Assembly (NCBI RefSeq): GCF_001311985.1
Contig: NZ_BBCJ01000008.1
Coordinates: 91,552-155,551 of the forward strand
DNA length: 64,000 nucleotides
Origin: Geotalea toluenoxydans JCM 15764
Lineage (GTDB): Bacteria > Desulfobacterota > Desulfuromonadia > Geobacterales > Geobacteraceae
Reading direction: 5' to 3'
Shown here: positions 19,846-31,730 of the stretch, piece by piece
Position numbering within the stretch: position 1 is the first letter of the stretch
Layout of the letters: each line of letters starts with the position of its first letter
Translations under genes and position numbers: made by a program
The notes under the pieces: generated by a model
The model's database searches: none
Seen by the model: the letters and a program-made list of their open reading frames with translations, nothing else
What the model was told of the DNA's origin: nothing

Positions 19846-21063
19846 TCAACTCCCGGATCCACCCTTAAGTTTGCGGATTTCTTCCTTGATAAGTAACTCC
19901 GCCAGATCCGGAACCACTTCCCAAACTATTTTCTCGATAACCTCCCGCGAAAGTGTGCGAAGTGCTGCTACCAGCTGAGCCTCTGTAATTACGGGAAGTT
20001 GTGAACCATCGGCAGCAGGAGCAGCTGACACACCAGCATCCGGGATTGCCACAGGAGCAACCGGTGCTTTAGCTGGCTGGGGGGAGACTGTTGAGGACAA
20101 ATCTACAACAGTTTCAGCATTCTCATCGGAAGAAAAAACTGTTTCCGGAGCAGGTTCTTCAGCTTCCGGAGCAAACTCGAATTCGGAAGGTTCAGCAGCC
20201 ACACCCAGCTCTACAGGTTGGCCGACCTCTCCATGTTCTTCCTCCTGAAAAGCAAAAGTCTGCTCTTCCACAGGCTCCCAGCCCGTCTCGAACTGCTGAA
20301 CTTCAGCCTGAGTACTGGCTGCGACCGCACCACCTATGTCGTCGTTCACATCGGCAAAGGAAAATTCTTCATCAACTTCCACAGGAGCCGGAATTGCCAC
20401 AGCAGGAACTTTTTCTTCGACAACCCCGAATTCAGCAGCTCCACCCGCAGAAAGATCTTCAATTTCGAAAGCGCCCCACAGATCGTCGTCAGCACTCCCC
20501 TCGATAGCCTCCTCGCCAAGGGCAAAAATTTCCTCGGCTTTCTCTTCTATGACAGGCTCCTCGGCAAAGGCTTGAGCCAATTCATTAGCAACAGGAGCAG
20601 CTGTCTGCATTGCCACGGCTGAGGGAAAGACAGGTTCGGGCGATGCCGCAATTGCAACAGAGGGTCCCGCAGCAGGAACGGACACCCTCTCCTTGCCTAG
20701 TTCGATCAGTTTTTTGACCCTGTCAATGAGCTGCTGGGATTCAAAAGGTTTTGAAATGAAATCGTCGGCACCGCTTTGACGGGCTTTGTCCTCATCAAAT
20801 GGCTCAAAGGCGCCGGTCATGAGGAGCAGCGGTATCGTGTTCAACTTAGGGTCCCGCCGCACTCCTGCACAGACTTCATAGCCGTTTTTACCTGGCATGA
20901 GCGCATCGACAAGAATTATATCCGGAATTATCTGTTTTGCTTTTTCCAGAGCTGCATCACCGTTATCAACAACAGTGAGTTCATAATCTTCATTCGCGAA
21001 GATTATACCGACAACTTTCTGGATGGTAATACTGTCATCGGCGAGGAGCAATTTATTGCTCAT
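19846..21063 (-). CDS. Response regulator with long acidic linker and conserved C-terminal helix
   Basis: Residues 1-125 are a CheY-like receiver: acidic pocket ADDS, phosphoacceptor Asp53 in IILVDALMPG, Thr in MTGAF, Lys in ISKPF. Residues 140-360 are a low-complexity Ala/Glu/Pro/Val segment, probably disordered. The last 45 residues (ALRTLSREVIEKIVWEVVPDLAELLIKEEI) form a predicted amphipathic helix. That tail resembles the C-terminus of other deltaproteobacterial receiver proteins and may dock to a partner. There is no DNA-binding or enzymatic output domain. No cognate kinase is adjacent. Frame intact; role unknown. Confidence 0.75.
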   Translation of the reverse strand: MSNKLLLADDSITIQKVVGIIFANEDYELTVVDNGDAALEKAKQIIPDIILVDALMPGKNGYEVCAGVRRDPKLNTIPLLLMTGAFEPFDEDKARQSGADDFISKPFESQQLIDRVKKLIELGKERVSVPAAGPSVAIAASPEPVFPSAVAMQTAAPVANELAQAFAEEPVIEEKAEEIFALGEEAIEGSADDDLWGAFEIEDLSAGGAAEFGVVEEKVPAVAIPAPVEVDEEFSFADVNDDIGGAVAASTQAEVQQFETGWEPVEEQTFAFQEEEHGEVGQPVELGVAAEPSEFEFAPEAEEPAPETVFSSDENAETVVDLSSTVSPQPAKAPVAPVAIPDAGVSAAPAADGSQLPVITEAQLVAALRTLSREVIEKIVWEVVPDLAELLIKEEIRKLKGGSGS

Positions 21064-21191
21064 CTATCCCTCCTCTGATGGGACCTTAGAAAAAGACTGA
21101 TTAGCCTGGGCGAAAGTTATAAATGGCCGAACAAATGCGAAAAACCTAGCACAATGGCCATAGTGTGTCAAGCTATTTGCCTTTTCACGGG

Positions 21192-22370
21192 TTACGGATA
21201 ATCAAGGCTGGTCACTTCCTCAATTTTGGGTGAAGAAAGTGCAAATAGTTCTGCTGCCGCGCTTGAAAGAGCGCCTCTCAGCATGCTGAAACCATGAGTG
21301 TTTTTGTAGTCAAGCCTGGAGGTAAGAAGTATCACAAACAGGTCGCTATATGGATCTATCCAGATCGAGGAGCCTGAATATCCGGTGTGGCCAAAGGAGG
21401 TGGATGAAAAGTAGTTTCCTCGTGGTGAAGAGTACGGAGAGTTTATGTCCCAACCGAGCCCCCTGATCACCTTGCCGCCGCGGGAAAAGTACGGTGCCGT
21501 CATCTGCTCGATAACTCGCTGGGAAAGGATCCGCTTCCCTTCATATTCGCCGCCATTCAGCATCATTCGGCAAAAACGGGCAAGATCACCGGCTGTACTG
21601 AAGAGCCCTGCATGACCAGCTACTCCACCTAACTGTCGGGCAACATAATCCTGGGCTTGGCCGAACAGGAGCGTTTTATCCGTATCCAAGGTAGCAGCAC
21701 AACGCTGACCGTCTTCTTTGCTGGGGTTGAAGGTCGTATCTTTCATCCCCATAGGTTTGAAAAAGCTCGTTGCGGCATAGGTGTCAAGTCCGTTCCCTGA
21801 TGCTCTTTTCACTGATTCAGCAAGGAGGATAAAATTTATGTCGGCATACTTGAATCGGCTCCAGACAGAGCCTTTCATTCTCTGGGTTGCGGCCCCGTTA
21901 ACCGCACTCTGTATGGGGTTTTCCGAAGAGAGGGGAAAGTCGTCAAGGCCGGAAGTGTGGGTGAGAAGGTTGGCCATTAGCAGATCGTCTTTCATGCGGC
22001 CGTAAAATTCCGGGTACCATTTTTCAACAGGATCAACGAGGCTGAGCTTCCCCTCTTCCATCAGCTTCAGGACGGCCGGGGTCGTAGCTATTACCTTGGT
22101 AAGAGAAGCGATATCGAAGATGGTTTCGGCTGTCATCGCCCTGGCATCGGGAGCATTGGAGACTTTGCCATAGGCTTTTTCAAACAAGACCTGGGCATGG
22201 TCGCCGACGAGAACTACACCGCCGGCTATGAGACCGTCAGAGATTGCGCCCTCAATCAATTCATTGATCTTTGCATGGCGATCAGGAAGCTGCGGTATCT
22301 CATCGGCTGCAAAGACCGGCGCAGTAACAAACAACAGGAAAACGAAAAAATAACGGATCGAAAGCACCAT
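21192..22370 (-). CDS. Secreted serine hydrolase, beta-lactamase/DD-peptidase-like (S12)
   Basis: A 392-residue protein with a signal peptide (cleavage near PVFA-ADE) and a penicillin-binding-protein fold. The nucleophile motif SxxK is SLTK in DIASLTKVIATTP. The second motif is YAD in FKYADINFILLAESV, where classical enzymes have YxN. The third is HTG in FGHTGYSGSSIWID in place of KTG. This pattern suits class C-like esterases, DD-carboxypeptidases and amide hydrolases. Substrate cannot be read from sequence. It is 49 bases downstream of the DUF2914 gene on the same strand. Confidence 0.82.
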   Translation of the reverse strand: MVLSIRYFFVFLLFVTAPVFAADEIPQLPDRHAKINELIEGAISDGLIAGGVVLVGDHAQVLFEKAYGKVSNAPDARAMTAETIFDIASLTKVIATTPAVLKLMEEGKLSLVDPVEKWYPEFYGRMKDDLLMANLLTHTSGLDDFPLSSENPIQSAVNGAATQRMKGSVWSRFKYADINFILLAESVKRASGNGLDTYAATSFFKPMGMKDTTFNPSKEDGQRCAATLDTDKTLLFGQAQDYVARQLGGVAGHAGLFSTAGDLARFCRMMLNGGEYEGKRILSQRVIEQMTAPYFSRGGKVIRGLGWDINSPYSSPRGNYFSSTSFGHTGYSGSSIWIDPYSDLFVILLTSRLDYKNTHGFSMLRGALSSAAAELFALSSPKIEEVTSLDYP

Positions 22371-22419
22371 TTCCCCGCAATCAGTAAGTTAATTTCCATC
22401 CGGAGTTTCCGGAGGAAAA

Positions 22420-22830
22420 CTAGTTAATCCTGAAATTGATGGATTTGAGAAGGTTACCTTCTTCGTCCAGAACGTCTACCCGCCAGTCACCGCTCGCACC
22501 CTTTCCAATAAGCTTCCGGCTGTAGGTACGCCAACGCTTCCCCTTCACGGGAAGATCATACTCGGCTGCGAACTGGTTATTTTTGTACCAGACATGCTTG
22601 ACCGAAGCGTCTTCTTCCAGGTCCTTGGTTAACCGGGTAAAACAAAAAAGCGCTTTCACCGATGATGATGAAATGCGACTCACAGAATCGATGGGATTGC
22701 CTTTGACGATTTTGGTCGTCACCGCCATTTCAGCGATCTTGATTTCTCCGGCTCGAACAGTGTGACCAGAAGCGACAACAATGCTGACACTAGCCAATAA
22801 CGACAATAATCCTGATAGCCTTACCCTCAT
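22420..22830 (-). CDS. Secreted DUF2914-type protein
   Basis: A 136-residue protein; ATG at 22830 follows GGAGG by 4 bases. The signal peptide is MRVRLSGLLSLLASVSIVVA. The remainder fits DUF2914: VKALFCFTRL, VKHVWYKNNQFAAEYDLPVKGKRW, SGDWRVDVLDEEGNLL. These domains are predicted to be small extracytoplasmic beta-sandwiches; no activity is known. It lies between argJ and the serine hydrolase on the same strand and may be cotranscribed with either. Confidence 0.75.
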   Translation of the reverse strand: MRVRLSGLLSLLASVSIVVASGHTVRAGEIKIAEMAVTTKIVKGNPIDSVSRISSSSVKALFCFTRLTKDLEEDASVKHVWYKNNQFAAEYDLPVKGKRWRTYSRKLIGKGASGDWRVDVLDEEGNLLKSINFRIN

Positions 22831-22882
22831 AAAGCCTCCGGCATGATTTTGCAGATTTATTCTGCCTTTTCGAAGAACCGGA

Positions 22883-24063
22883 TCATGTCCGGTAATCAGC
22901 ATTTATTTTCACATACTCGTAAGACAGATCACTGGTGTAGACGGTAGCCTCTCCCTGCCCCAGCTTCAGGTCTACAGTTACGGCGAACTCTTTTCTCTTC
23001 AGCACTTCGGAGCCCCTTTCTTCTGCGTTTCCTCCGGTAAAGACTCCGTTCCTTACCATCTGCACGTCATCAAAAAAAAGTTCAATTCTGTCAGCATCAA
23101 CCTCGGCTCCTGAATACCCCACTGCGGCAAGAATTCTGCCCCAATTGGCATCCTGACCAAAAAAAGCTGTCTTGACCAGTGAGGAATTGGCAACGGCCAT
23201 TGCAGCCTTTTTGGCATCGGCCACAGACTGCGCTCCCTTGATGGATATTTCCACGAACTTGGTCGCCCCCTCACCATCCCTGACTATCTGTTGCGCAAGC
23301 GACAAAAGAACTGCCTGCAGCTGGGACCGGAATGTTTCGGCATCTCCGGTTCCTTCCCGGATCGTCGGATTACCAGCCATGCCATTGGCAAGTATCAATG
23401 ACGTATCGTTGGTGGAAGTATCGCCATCAACGGAAATGATGTTGAAAGAGGCATCATTGGCTTCGCTGAAGACTTTTTTAAGCCAGGACTGTTCCACAGC
23501 GGCATCAGTTACAATAAAAGCCAGCATGGTAGCCATATTGGGCATGATCATCCTGCCCCCTTGGCAATACCAGCGATGGTATACGGCACACCGGCCGCCT
23601 CACACTGGCGAGTCTCCATTTTTGCGAAGGTGTCCGTAGTCATGATGGCACGGGAAACTCCATCAAGGCTGCCGCTTCCAAGCCCTTCGATCAGTTTCGG
23701 CACGGCTGCCCGCAATCTTTCCATGGGCAATGCTTGGCCGATAACGCCTGTTGACGCAACCTGGACAGCCTCATCGGCAATACCCAAACCCTCAGCAACC
23801 AGACGTGAAGTTTCCCTTGCGTCGTCCATTCCCCTGACTCCGGTACAGGCGTTGGCATTGCCGCTATTGACAACTATCGCTTGACAGAGGCCATCCTTTA
23901 TCCGCTCTATCCCCAGGACGACCGGGGCCGCCTTGATTTTGTTGGTAGTAAAGACTCCCGCTGCCACTGCCGGCACATCAGAGAAAATCAAACCCAGATC
24001 GAGCCGCCCAGGCTTTTTCACCGCAGCCTCAACGGCAGAGAACTTGAATCCTTTTACTGACAT
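22883..24063 (-). CDS. argJ: ArgJ, ornithine acetyltransferase/N-acetylglutamate synthase (frameshifted)
   Basis: ArgJ transfers the acetyl group from N-acetylornithine to glutamate in arginine synthesis. Start MSVKGFKFSAVEA at 24063 follows GGGAG by 6 bases. The proenzyme self-cleaves before the Thr of the conserved KGxGMIxPNMATML motif, and that is exactly where the frame breaks near 23550. Adding one G gives GAGMIMPNMATMLAFI. The beta chain ends YEYVKINADYRT. Downstream residues include GTGDAE and FFGQDANWGRILAAVGYSG. It follows secA by 19 bases. The pairing with secA fits Geobacter gene order, from memory. Confidence 0.94.
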
Positions 24064-24082
24064 GGCATTCTCCCGGATAAGA

Positions 24083-26766
<2,684 letters not shown>

Positions 26767-26924
26767 TCCGTAGAATCTCCTGATTTTATTTAGTAAGGAT
26801 AAAAACAGGTTAAACTACCATAACTACAAGAATTGCTCAACAGAAAAGGATGCAGGAATTAAGCTTGCGGCTGGAATGATAAATGAATATGGAAGGGGAG
26901 TACTGCTTTTTTAATGGAAGTCTA

Positions 26925-27830
26925 TCAACAATTGCCGACCATGCTGAAGAGTCTCGCTTCAAACCTCTTGGTCGCCGGAGTGGAAGGCTCGTTTTCGCGG
27001 CTTATGTCATCAAGGGCATTGAGAAATGCTTCCACAACCCTCGGATCGAACTGCCCGCCTGCATTGGAATAAAGTTCTTCAAGGGCCTCACGCATGAGGA
27101 GCGATGAGCGGTAAGGTCGTTCCGAGGTCATGGCATCAAAGGCATCCGCCACGGCAAGAATTCTCGCTGCAAGAGGTATGGCATGTCCTTTAAGGCCATA
27201 TGGATAACCAGTACCGTCAAATCTCTCATGGTGATGGAGCACCGCCTGGCTTTCATCTTTCAATGACCTTACGCAATCAAGCAACTCGGCTCCATGGACG
27301 GTATGCCTCCTGATGGCTGCCTGTTCATCGGCAGAGAGCGGTTGCTCCTTGACGAGGATCGAGTTAGCCACCCAGAGCATCCCCACATCATGGAAAAGCG
27401 CTGCGTTTTCCAGCGATTTCAGTTGCTCTTCAGGTAGCCCCATTGCTCTGCCGATCTTGACGGCCACGCTGGCAACACGTTCGCTATGGCCGCTGGCGTA
27501 TGGATCGTGGGCATCTGCGGCTGAAACAATCGCCTTGAGACATGCCACATAACGGTCTTCCGTCTCGTTCAGCGCCTCCATAAGACGAACGTTCTCACCT
27601 GCAAGAGTCCAATTGTTCGCCACTTGGCGTAAGGTTGAAATACGCTCCAGATGCAAAAATATAAGGAGCAGGCACAGCATGGCAACGGCTATCAAAAGTG
27701 CTGCTTCTATCCGGGCACTACCCACATAAAAGGAAATCGCCCAAAAGAGCATGGATCCGGTAGCCGCAAGGACAACGACCGAAAGCGTCAGATGCTTATG
27801 TTTTCGAAAAAGCTGTCCCATAAAAAACAC
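26925..27830 (-). CDS. Membrane HD-GYP domain protein (probable c-di-nucleotide phosphodiesterase)
   Basis: A 301-residue protein with two N-terminal membrane helices (about 17-60) and a short coil. The HD-GYP domain (about 95-290) has HSERVASVAVKIGRAMGL, the metal-binding HD in ALFHDVGML, HRRHTVHGAELL-type spacing, HHHERFDGTGYPYGLKG and DAFDAMTSERPYR. HD-GYP enzymes linearise c-di-GMP, and some Geobacter-relevant members act on cyclic AMP-GMP. The usual Lys of HDxGK is Met here, so activity may be altered. No sensor domain is present beyond the membrane part. It stands alone between secA and a repeat. Confidence 0.82.
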   Translation of the reverse strand: MFFMGQLFRKHKHLTLSVVVLAATGSMLFWAISFYVGSARIEAALLIAVAMLCLLLIFLHLERISTLRQVANNWTLAGENVRLMEALNETEDRYVACLKAIVSAADAHDPYASGHSERVASVAVKIGRAMGLPEEQLKSLENAALFHDVGMLWVANSILVKEQPLSADEQAAIRRHTVHGAELLDCVRSLKDESQAVLHHHERFDGTGYPYGLKGHAIPLAARILAVADAFDAMTSERPYRSSLLMREALEELYSNAGGQFDPRVVEAFLNALDDISRENEPSTPATKRFEARLFSMVGNC

Positions 27831-27837
27831 CTATAAG

Positions 27838-27968
27838 CAGGCTGTTGAAATATGTGATGTTCAGGATGCAAGGCTCAAGCAAGCGATAAAAGGAGGCATC
27901 TTAATACGTTGAGTGCCGAGCGGGCGGCAACGCCGCAGATCTGACCCGCAGTAGTTTTTCAACAGTCT
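27838..27968. repeat. MITE-like short repeat with terminal inverted repeats
   Basis: About 130 bases bounded by CTGTTGAAA on the left (27842) and its inverse TTTCAACAG on the right (27957-27965). The interior is GC-rich and hairpin-forming (GAGCGGGCGGCAACGCCGCAG). It has no coding frame of note. Short elements with CTGTTGAAA ends recur in Geobacter-type genomes to my recollection. Only one copy was recognised in this window, so repetition is inferred. Confidence 0.5.
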
Positions 27969-28015
27969 ATTAGTGTGCATATCGACAGGTTGAGGACAAA
28001 CTTGAATTTTTTTAT

Positions 28016-28045
28016 AAAAAAGCCTCCCCTTGACTACTGGGAGGC
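28016..28045 (-). terminator. Intrinsic terminator after the MuiA-like gene
   Basis: Minus-strand stem GCCTCCC paired with GGGAGGC, a 10-base loop, then six T. It ends the DUF1015-FKBP-MuiA-like operon. Confidence 0.85.
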
Positions 28046-28076
28046 CTTTAACAAAAAATTTGTTTTCAATGTTATT

Positions 28077-29054
28077 TCACTTGCCGCACTTGATTGCTCC
28101 GGTTTCGCCTTTAGCCAATCCTGCAAACCTGAACCGGCCTAAATATTCGCCACTGTAGTAGCAGGAGGCATCTCCGGCAGGCAAAGGCTTTGCTGAGTTG
28201 TTGGTTACGGAAAAAGAAAGAGCCGGTTGGGGGGAAGCAGACAGAACAAGGTTTTCAACCGGCAAAGTTTGTGAAGTCACTTCAGGCAGAGGTAACACAT
28301 TTAATATTACCGGCTTGGGTTTTACGGCATCTGCCATAAATCCGGAAACAACCGCAACAGTCACTCCCTTGCCCATGGCAGGGATGGAAGCTCGTTGGAA
28401 GGCCTGCATTACCCCTGCGCCATTAACCCTGAAATCATAAACCGGGAGCCACCGGGTATCTCCTACAAGGTAACTAACAGATACCTTGCCCCCTTTGCCC
28501 TTCACCCATATTCTGACAACACTGCCACCGATATTTACAGCTTTCTTTGTCGATTCCAGCCGCAGCTGTACCGCCTTGAGTTCCTTATCAGCTTTACGCT
28601 TTGCCTGATAGACCCATTCCAGTTGAGCAATGGCAAAATCGGTCCCCTGGCGGATGGCGGTCAATGGTTCCGGATTACTCTTAGTTTTGCGGGGTGCCTT
28701 GCCGCTCTGTGATTTAGCAGCGGCAGTAAATATCTGTTCACGGGCAGAAAGTGCCTTCAACCTGTCTTCCAGCTGCTCCTTGCGTTCAGTCAATTTCTCC
28801 AGCTGCTGCCCCTGTTTCGGATCAGAGGTCACAGAGATCGTTTCCACACGGTCGATGGCCACACCTGCGGCTGGCTTGATTCTAAGTGAATCTGGCAATA
28901 CAGATGCAGGAAGAACAACCTCCGTATAACCATTGACTGCAGAGGCAACCCTCTGGATTCTGGCGCCGTCCAGATATAAAGTAATATCCTTATCGGCGGC
29001 AAAAGCCGGAACCGCCAGCAGAAGAGCTGCAACAACAGGAAGAAGGATACCCAT
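28077..29054 (-). CDS. Secreted DUF4139/MuiA-like protein
   Basis: A 325-residue protein with a signal peptide (MGILLPVVAALLLAVPAFA-AD). An N-terminal beta domain (ITLYLDGARIQRVASAVNGYTEVVLP), a coiled coil at about 78-160 (KLTERKEQLEDRLKALSAREQ) and a C-terminal beta domain with VSYLVGDTRWLPVYDFRVN follow. This layout resembles the mucoidy-inhibitor A (DUF4140/DUF4139) family but is shorter than typical members. ATG at 29054 follows GGAGG. It lies 20 bases after the FKBP gene and is probably the last gene of that operon. Function unknown. Confidence 0.68.
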   Translation of the reverse strand: MGILLPVVAALLLAVPAFAADKDITLYLDGARIQRVASAVNGYTEVVLPASVLPDSLRIKPAAGVAIDRVETISVTSDPKQGQQLEKLTERKEQLEDRLKALSAREQIFTAAAKSQSGKAPRKTKSNPEPLTAIRQGTDFAIAQLEWVYQAKRKADKELKAVQLRLESTKKAVNIGGSVVRIWVKGKGGKVSVSYLVGDTRWLPVYDFRVNGAGVMQAFQRASIPAMGKGVTVAVVSGFMADAVKPKPVILNVLPLPEVTSQTLPVENLVLSASPQPALSFSVTNNSAKPLPAGDASCYYSGEYLGRFRFAGLAKGETGAIKCGK

Positions 29055-29074
29055 TACCCCTCCAGTAACAACGG

Positions 29075-29544
29075 TTATTTAGCCACGTCAAGCAGCTCAA
29101 CTTCAAAGATGAGTTTAGCATTGGGCGGAATTACCCCCCTGCCCCTGCTGCACCATAGCCGAGTTGGGGAGGGATGATCAGTTTACGCTTACCCCCAACC
29201 TTCATGGACATAACTCCTTCATCCCAACCAGGGATGACCTGTCCGGCACCAATGTTAAATACAAATGGCTCGCCGCGGTCGACGGAACTGTCGAACTTGG
29301 TGCCATTCTCCAGCCAGCCGGTGTAATGCACTTTTACCGGTTTCCCGGCAGCGGGCGAAGGACCATTTCCGGGAACGAGGTCCACATAGGAAAGGCCGGA
29401 GGGTGTGTTGACGGCATTGGCTGCGGCAGAAGCAGATTCAGCTTTTTTAGGCTCTGAAACCTTCGGTTCCTTCTGTGCACAGGCAGGAATTACAACCGCC
29501 ACCAGCAACAACAGCATGACAATAAATTTCTCCACATTACGCAT
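29075..29544 (-). CDS. FKBP-type peptidyl-prolyl isomerase lipoprotein (frameshifted)
   Basis: Start MRNVEKFIV at 29544 behind AGGAG. A lipoprotein-type signal (VVIPAC) precedes an Ala/Glu/Lys linker and one FKBP domain: [57 protein letters not shown]. These residues form the proline-binding pocket. The frame breaks near 29132 in a run of six G. Seven G give [19 protein letters not shown] and a stop at 29075. Without repair the domain lacks its last strand. Such isomerases assist periplasmic protein folding. Confidence 0.9.
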
Positions 29545-29573
29545 CAATTTTTCTCCTTTTTCTTTATCACTTT

Positions 29574-30810
29574 CTATTTCAGCAAATGGACAAACAGCCC
29601 ACTTCGCAGCTTCGGTTCGAACCATGTGGATTTCGGAGGCATAATTTTATCAGCATCGGCCAGTTCCATCAGTTCTTTCATGGAGGTGGGATATAGTGCG
29701 AAGGCCACCTCATATTCACCGCTGTCTACCATGCGCATAAGCTCATCCAGTCCCTGATACCGCCTACGAACTGAATCCTCTGGTCGGTACGCGGATTGCG
29801 GATACCAAGGATGGGACTTAAGAGGTTATTCTGCAGGATGGAAACATCAAGCCTTACCACCGCATCGTCTTCGGAAAAGGAACCCTCTCTCGGCAGCAGT
29901 TCATACCATTTACCAGACAAATACATGCCGAACTGGTGGCTGTGCACAGGTTTAAGTGGGGAATTCAGGGGGCTGATCTCGAACTTTTCCGCCAGCCTGG
30001 CCATGAACTCGGTGATACTGAGGCCATTCAGATCTTTGACAACCCTGTTGTAGGGCATGATGTTCATCTCGTTGTCAGGGAAGATGACCGTCAGGAAATA
30101 ATTGTATTCTTCCTTGCCGGAATGGCCGGGATTGGCGGCTTTCCTCATATCCCTCACCCTGCTGGCGGCCGCGCTTCTGTGGTGACCATCAGCCACATAA
30201 AGCGTGGGAATGACAGCAAAGAGTGCGGTCAGTTCAGCTATCGTTTGACGGTCGTCAATGACCCAGAGGGTGTGGGAAACGCCATCATCGGTGGTAAAAT
30301 CATATACCGGGATCGCTGTTGCAGCTTTCCCCACAAGAGACGAAATTTCAGGATGATTCCTGTAGGTGTAAAATACCGGCTCGTCATTTGCGTCCAAAAA
30401 GTCGATATGCCTTACCCGGTCTTCCTCCTTGTCCGCCCGCGTCAGTTCGTGCTTCTTGATTGTCCCGTCCTGATAGTCATCCACCCCGGCGCATACCACT
30501 AGCCTGTCTGGACTATGTCACCCATCTTCTGGCGGTACACATAATAACATTCCTCTCCATCCTGTTCCAGGATCGCTTCTGCCACAAATCTGGAGAGAGT
30601 TTCCTGTCCCTTGCGATAAACAGGATCGGAATGGATGTCGACGCCTGGCAGATCGATTTCGGGGCGGGATATGTGGAGAAAGCTGCATGGGTTTCCCGCT
30701 GCCATCTGCATGGCTTCCCCGGTGCTCATCACATCATATGGAAGTGCCGCCACCTTTTCCGCCAAGTTTATTTTAGGCCGAAGGGCCTTGAATGGTTTGA
30801 TGAAAGCCAT
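29574..30810 (-). CDS. DUF1015 family protein (two frameshifts)
   Basis: About 412 residues of the DUF1015 family, cytoplasmic and uncharacterised, often linked by others to serine or amino-acid metabolism. Features: IKPFKALRP at the start, [19 protein letters not shown], the conserved [12 protein letters not shown], and [12 protein letters not shown]. Two breaks, near 30497 (GDIVQTG to [13 protein letters not shown]) and near 29765 (QFVGGIRG to LDELMRMV), are each repaired by one base. The restored C-terminus ends [20 protein letters not shown] follows GAGG. It is first in the DUF1015-FKBP-MuiA-like run (29-base gap). Confidence 0.88.
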
Positions 30811-30846
30811 GATTACCTCATTTCGAGAAAGTGCAATTTGATTGTT

Positions 30847-31689
30847 TCAGAAATATCTTTTCGCCCCAATGAAGCGTTTTATGAAATAAGCTTCTTCAAT
30901 TCCTGATATCTTAATGTCGTCACCCCGGCGCGGTGCGTGGACAAAGCGCCCATCACCGATGTAGATGCCCACATGGTTTATTTCTGCCTCGGAATTACCG
31001 AAGAAGACCAAGTCACCGTCCTTGAGATCTGCCTTGCTGATGTTGTCCCCCACCTTGAACTGCTCCCTTGAACTGCGCGGGATGTTGACGCCGCAGAGGT
31101 TATAGACGGCCCGGGCAAATCCGCTGCAATCCATGCCGTCAACCACGGTATCTCCACCCCAGCGGTAAGGAATGCCGACAAAGCGTTCTGCCGTGCGGGC
31201 AGCAATGGCTCCCATGTCGCCATGTGCCTTGGCGTGGTCCGGGGTTTCGGCTTCACCGGCTCGCTCCTCTCTGCTTTTCTTAGGTACTACCGGCGTAAGT
31301 TTCTTGAGGGATGGCTGTGGAGCTTTTTCAATCCCTACTTCTCTCGATTTTTTCCCGTCGAGTTGCGGCGGAGCGATGAAATAGGAGCCGATAACCTTCT
31401 CTGCAACAAGACGCTTGGCAGCCTTTTTAGCCTTTTCTTTTGTTTCGAAATCACCGAAACGAACAGCATATAGGCCGCTGTCCTTTCTGAAGTAGAAGGC
31501 CTCGATTCCCTTTTGCTGCAGCCTGTTTGTAAGCCGTTCAGCGTTTTTCACCTCTGAAAAAGCTCCTACCTGTATGGCAAAACCGACCCGCGACAGTCCT
31601 TTCACTGCTTTCATTTGTGCAGCACAGCCGGTATTGGTCAGACAGAAGAAGGTTAGTATGACAGCTATATATAAAATCCTGCAAATCAT
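30847..31689 (-). CDS. SPOR + NlpC/P60 lipoprotein, cell-wall peptidase
   Basis: About 280 residues. Start MICRILYIAV at 31689 has GGGAG 8 bases upstream. The signal ends in a lipobox (LTNTGC). Residues about 35-105 form a SPOR domain (VGFAIQVGAFSEVKNAERLTNRL), which binds glycan strands stripped of stem peptides. After a charged linker comes an NlpC/P60 domain with catalytic Cys in VDGMDCSGFARAV, His in INHVGIYIG, and a third polar position in RFVHAPRRG. It would cut peptide cross-links at sites chosen by the SPOR domain, perhaps at division. Lies between DUF1015 and prfB; frame intact. Confidence 0.88.
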   Translation of the reverse strand: MICRILYIAVILTFFCLTNTGCAAQMKAVKGLSRVGFAIQVGAFSEVKNAERLTNRLQQKGIEAFYFRKDSGLYAVRFGDFETKEKAKKAAKRLVAEKVIGSYFIAPPQLDGKKSREVGIEKAPQPSLKKLTPVVPKKSREERAGEAETPDHAKAHGDMGAIAARTAERFVGIPYRWGGDTVVDGMDCSGFARAVYNLCGVNIPRSSREQFKVGDNISKADLKDGDLVFFGNSEAEINHVGIYIGDGRFVHAPRRGDDIKISGIEEAYFIKRFIGAKRYF

Positions 31690-31730
31690 TTGCCACACTC
31701 CCAAATCACGACTACAAACCACCACCCATG

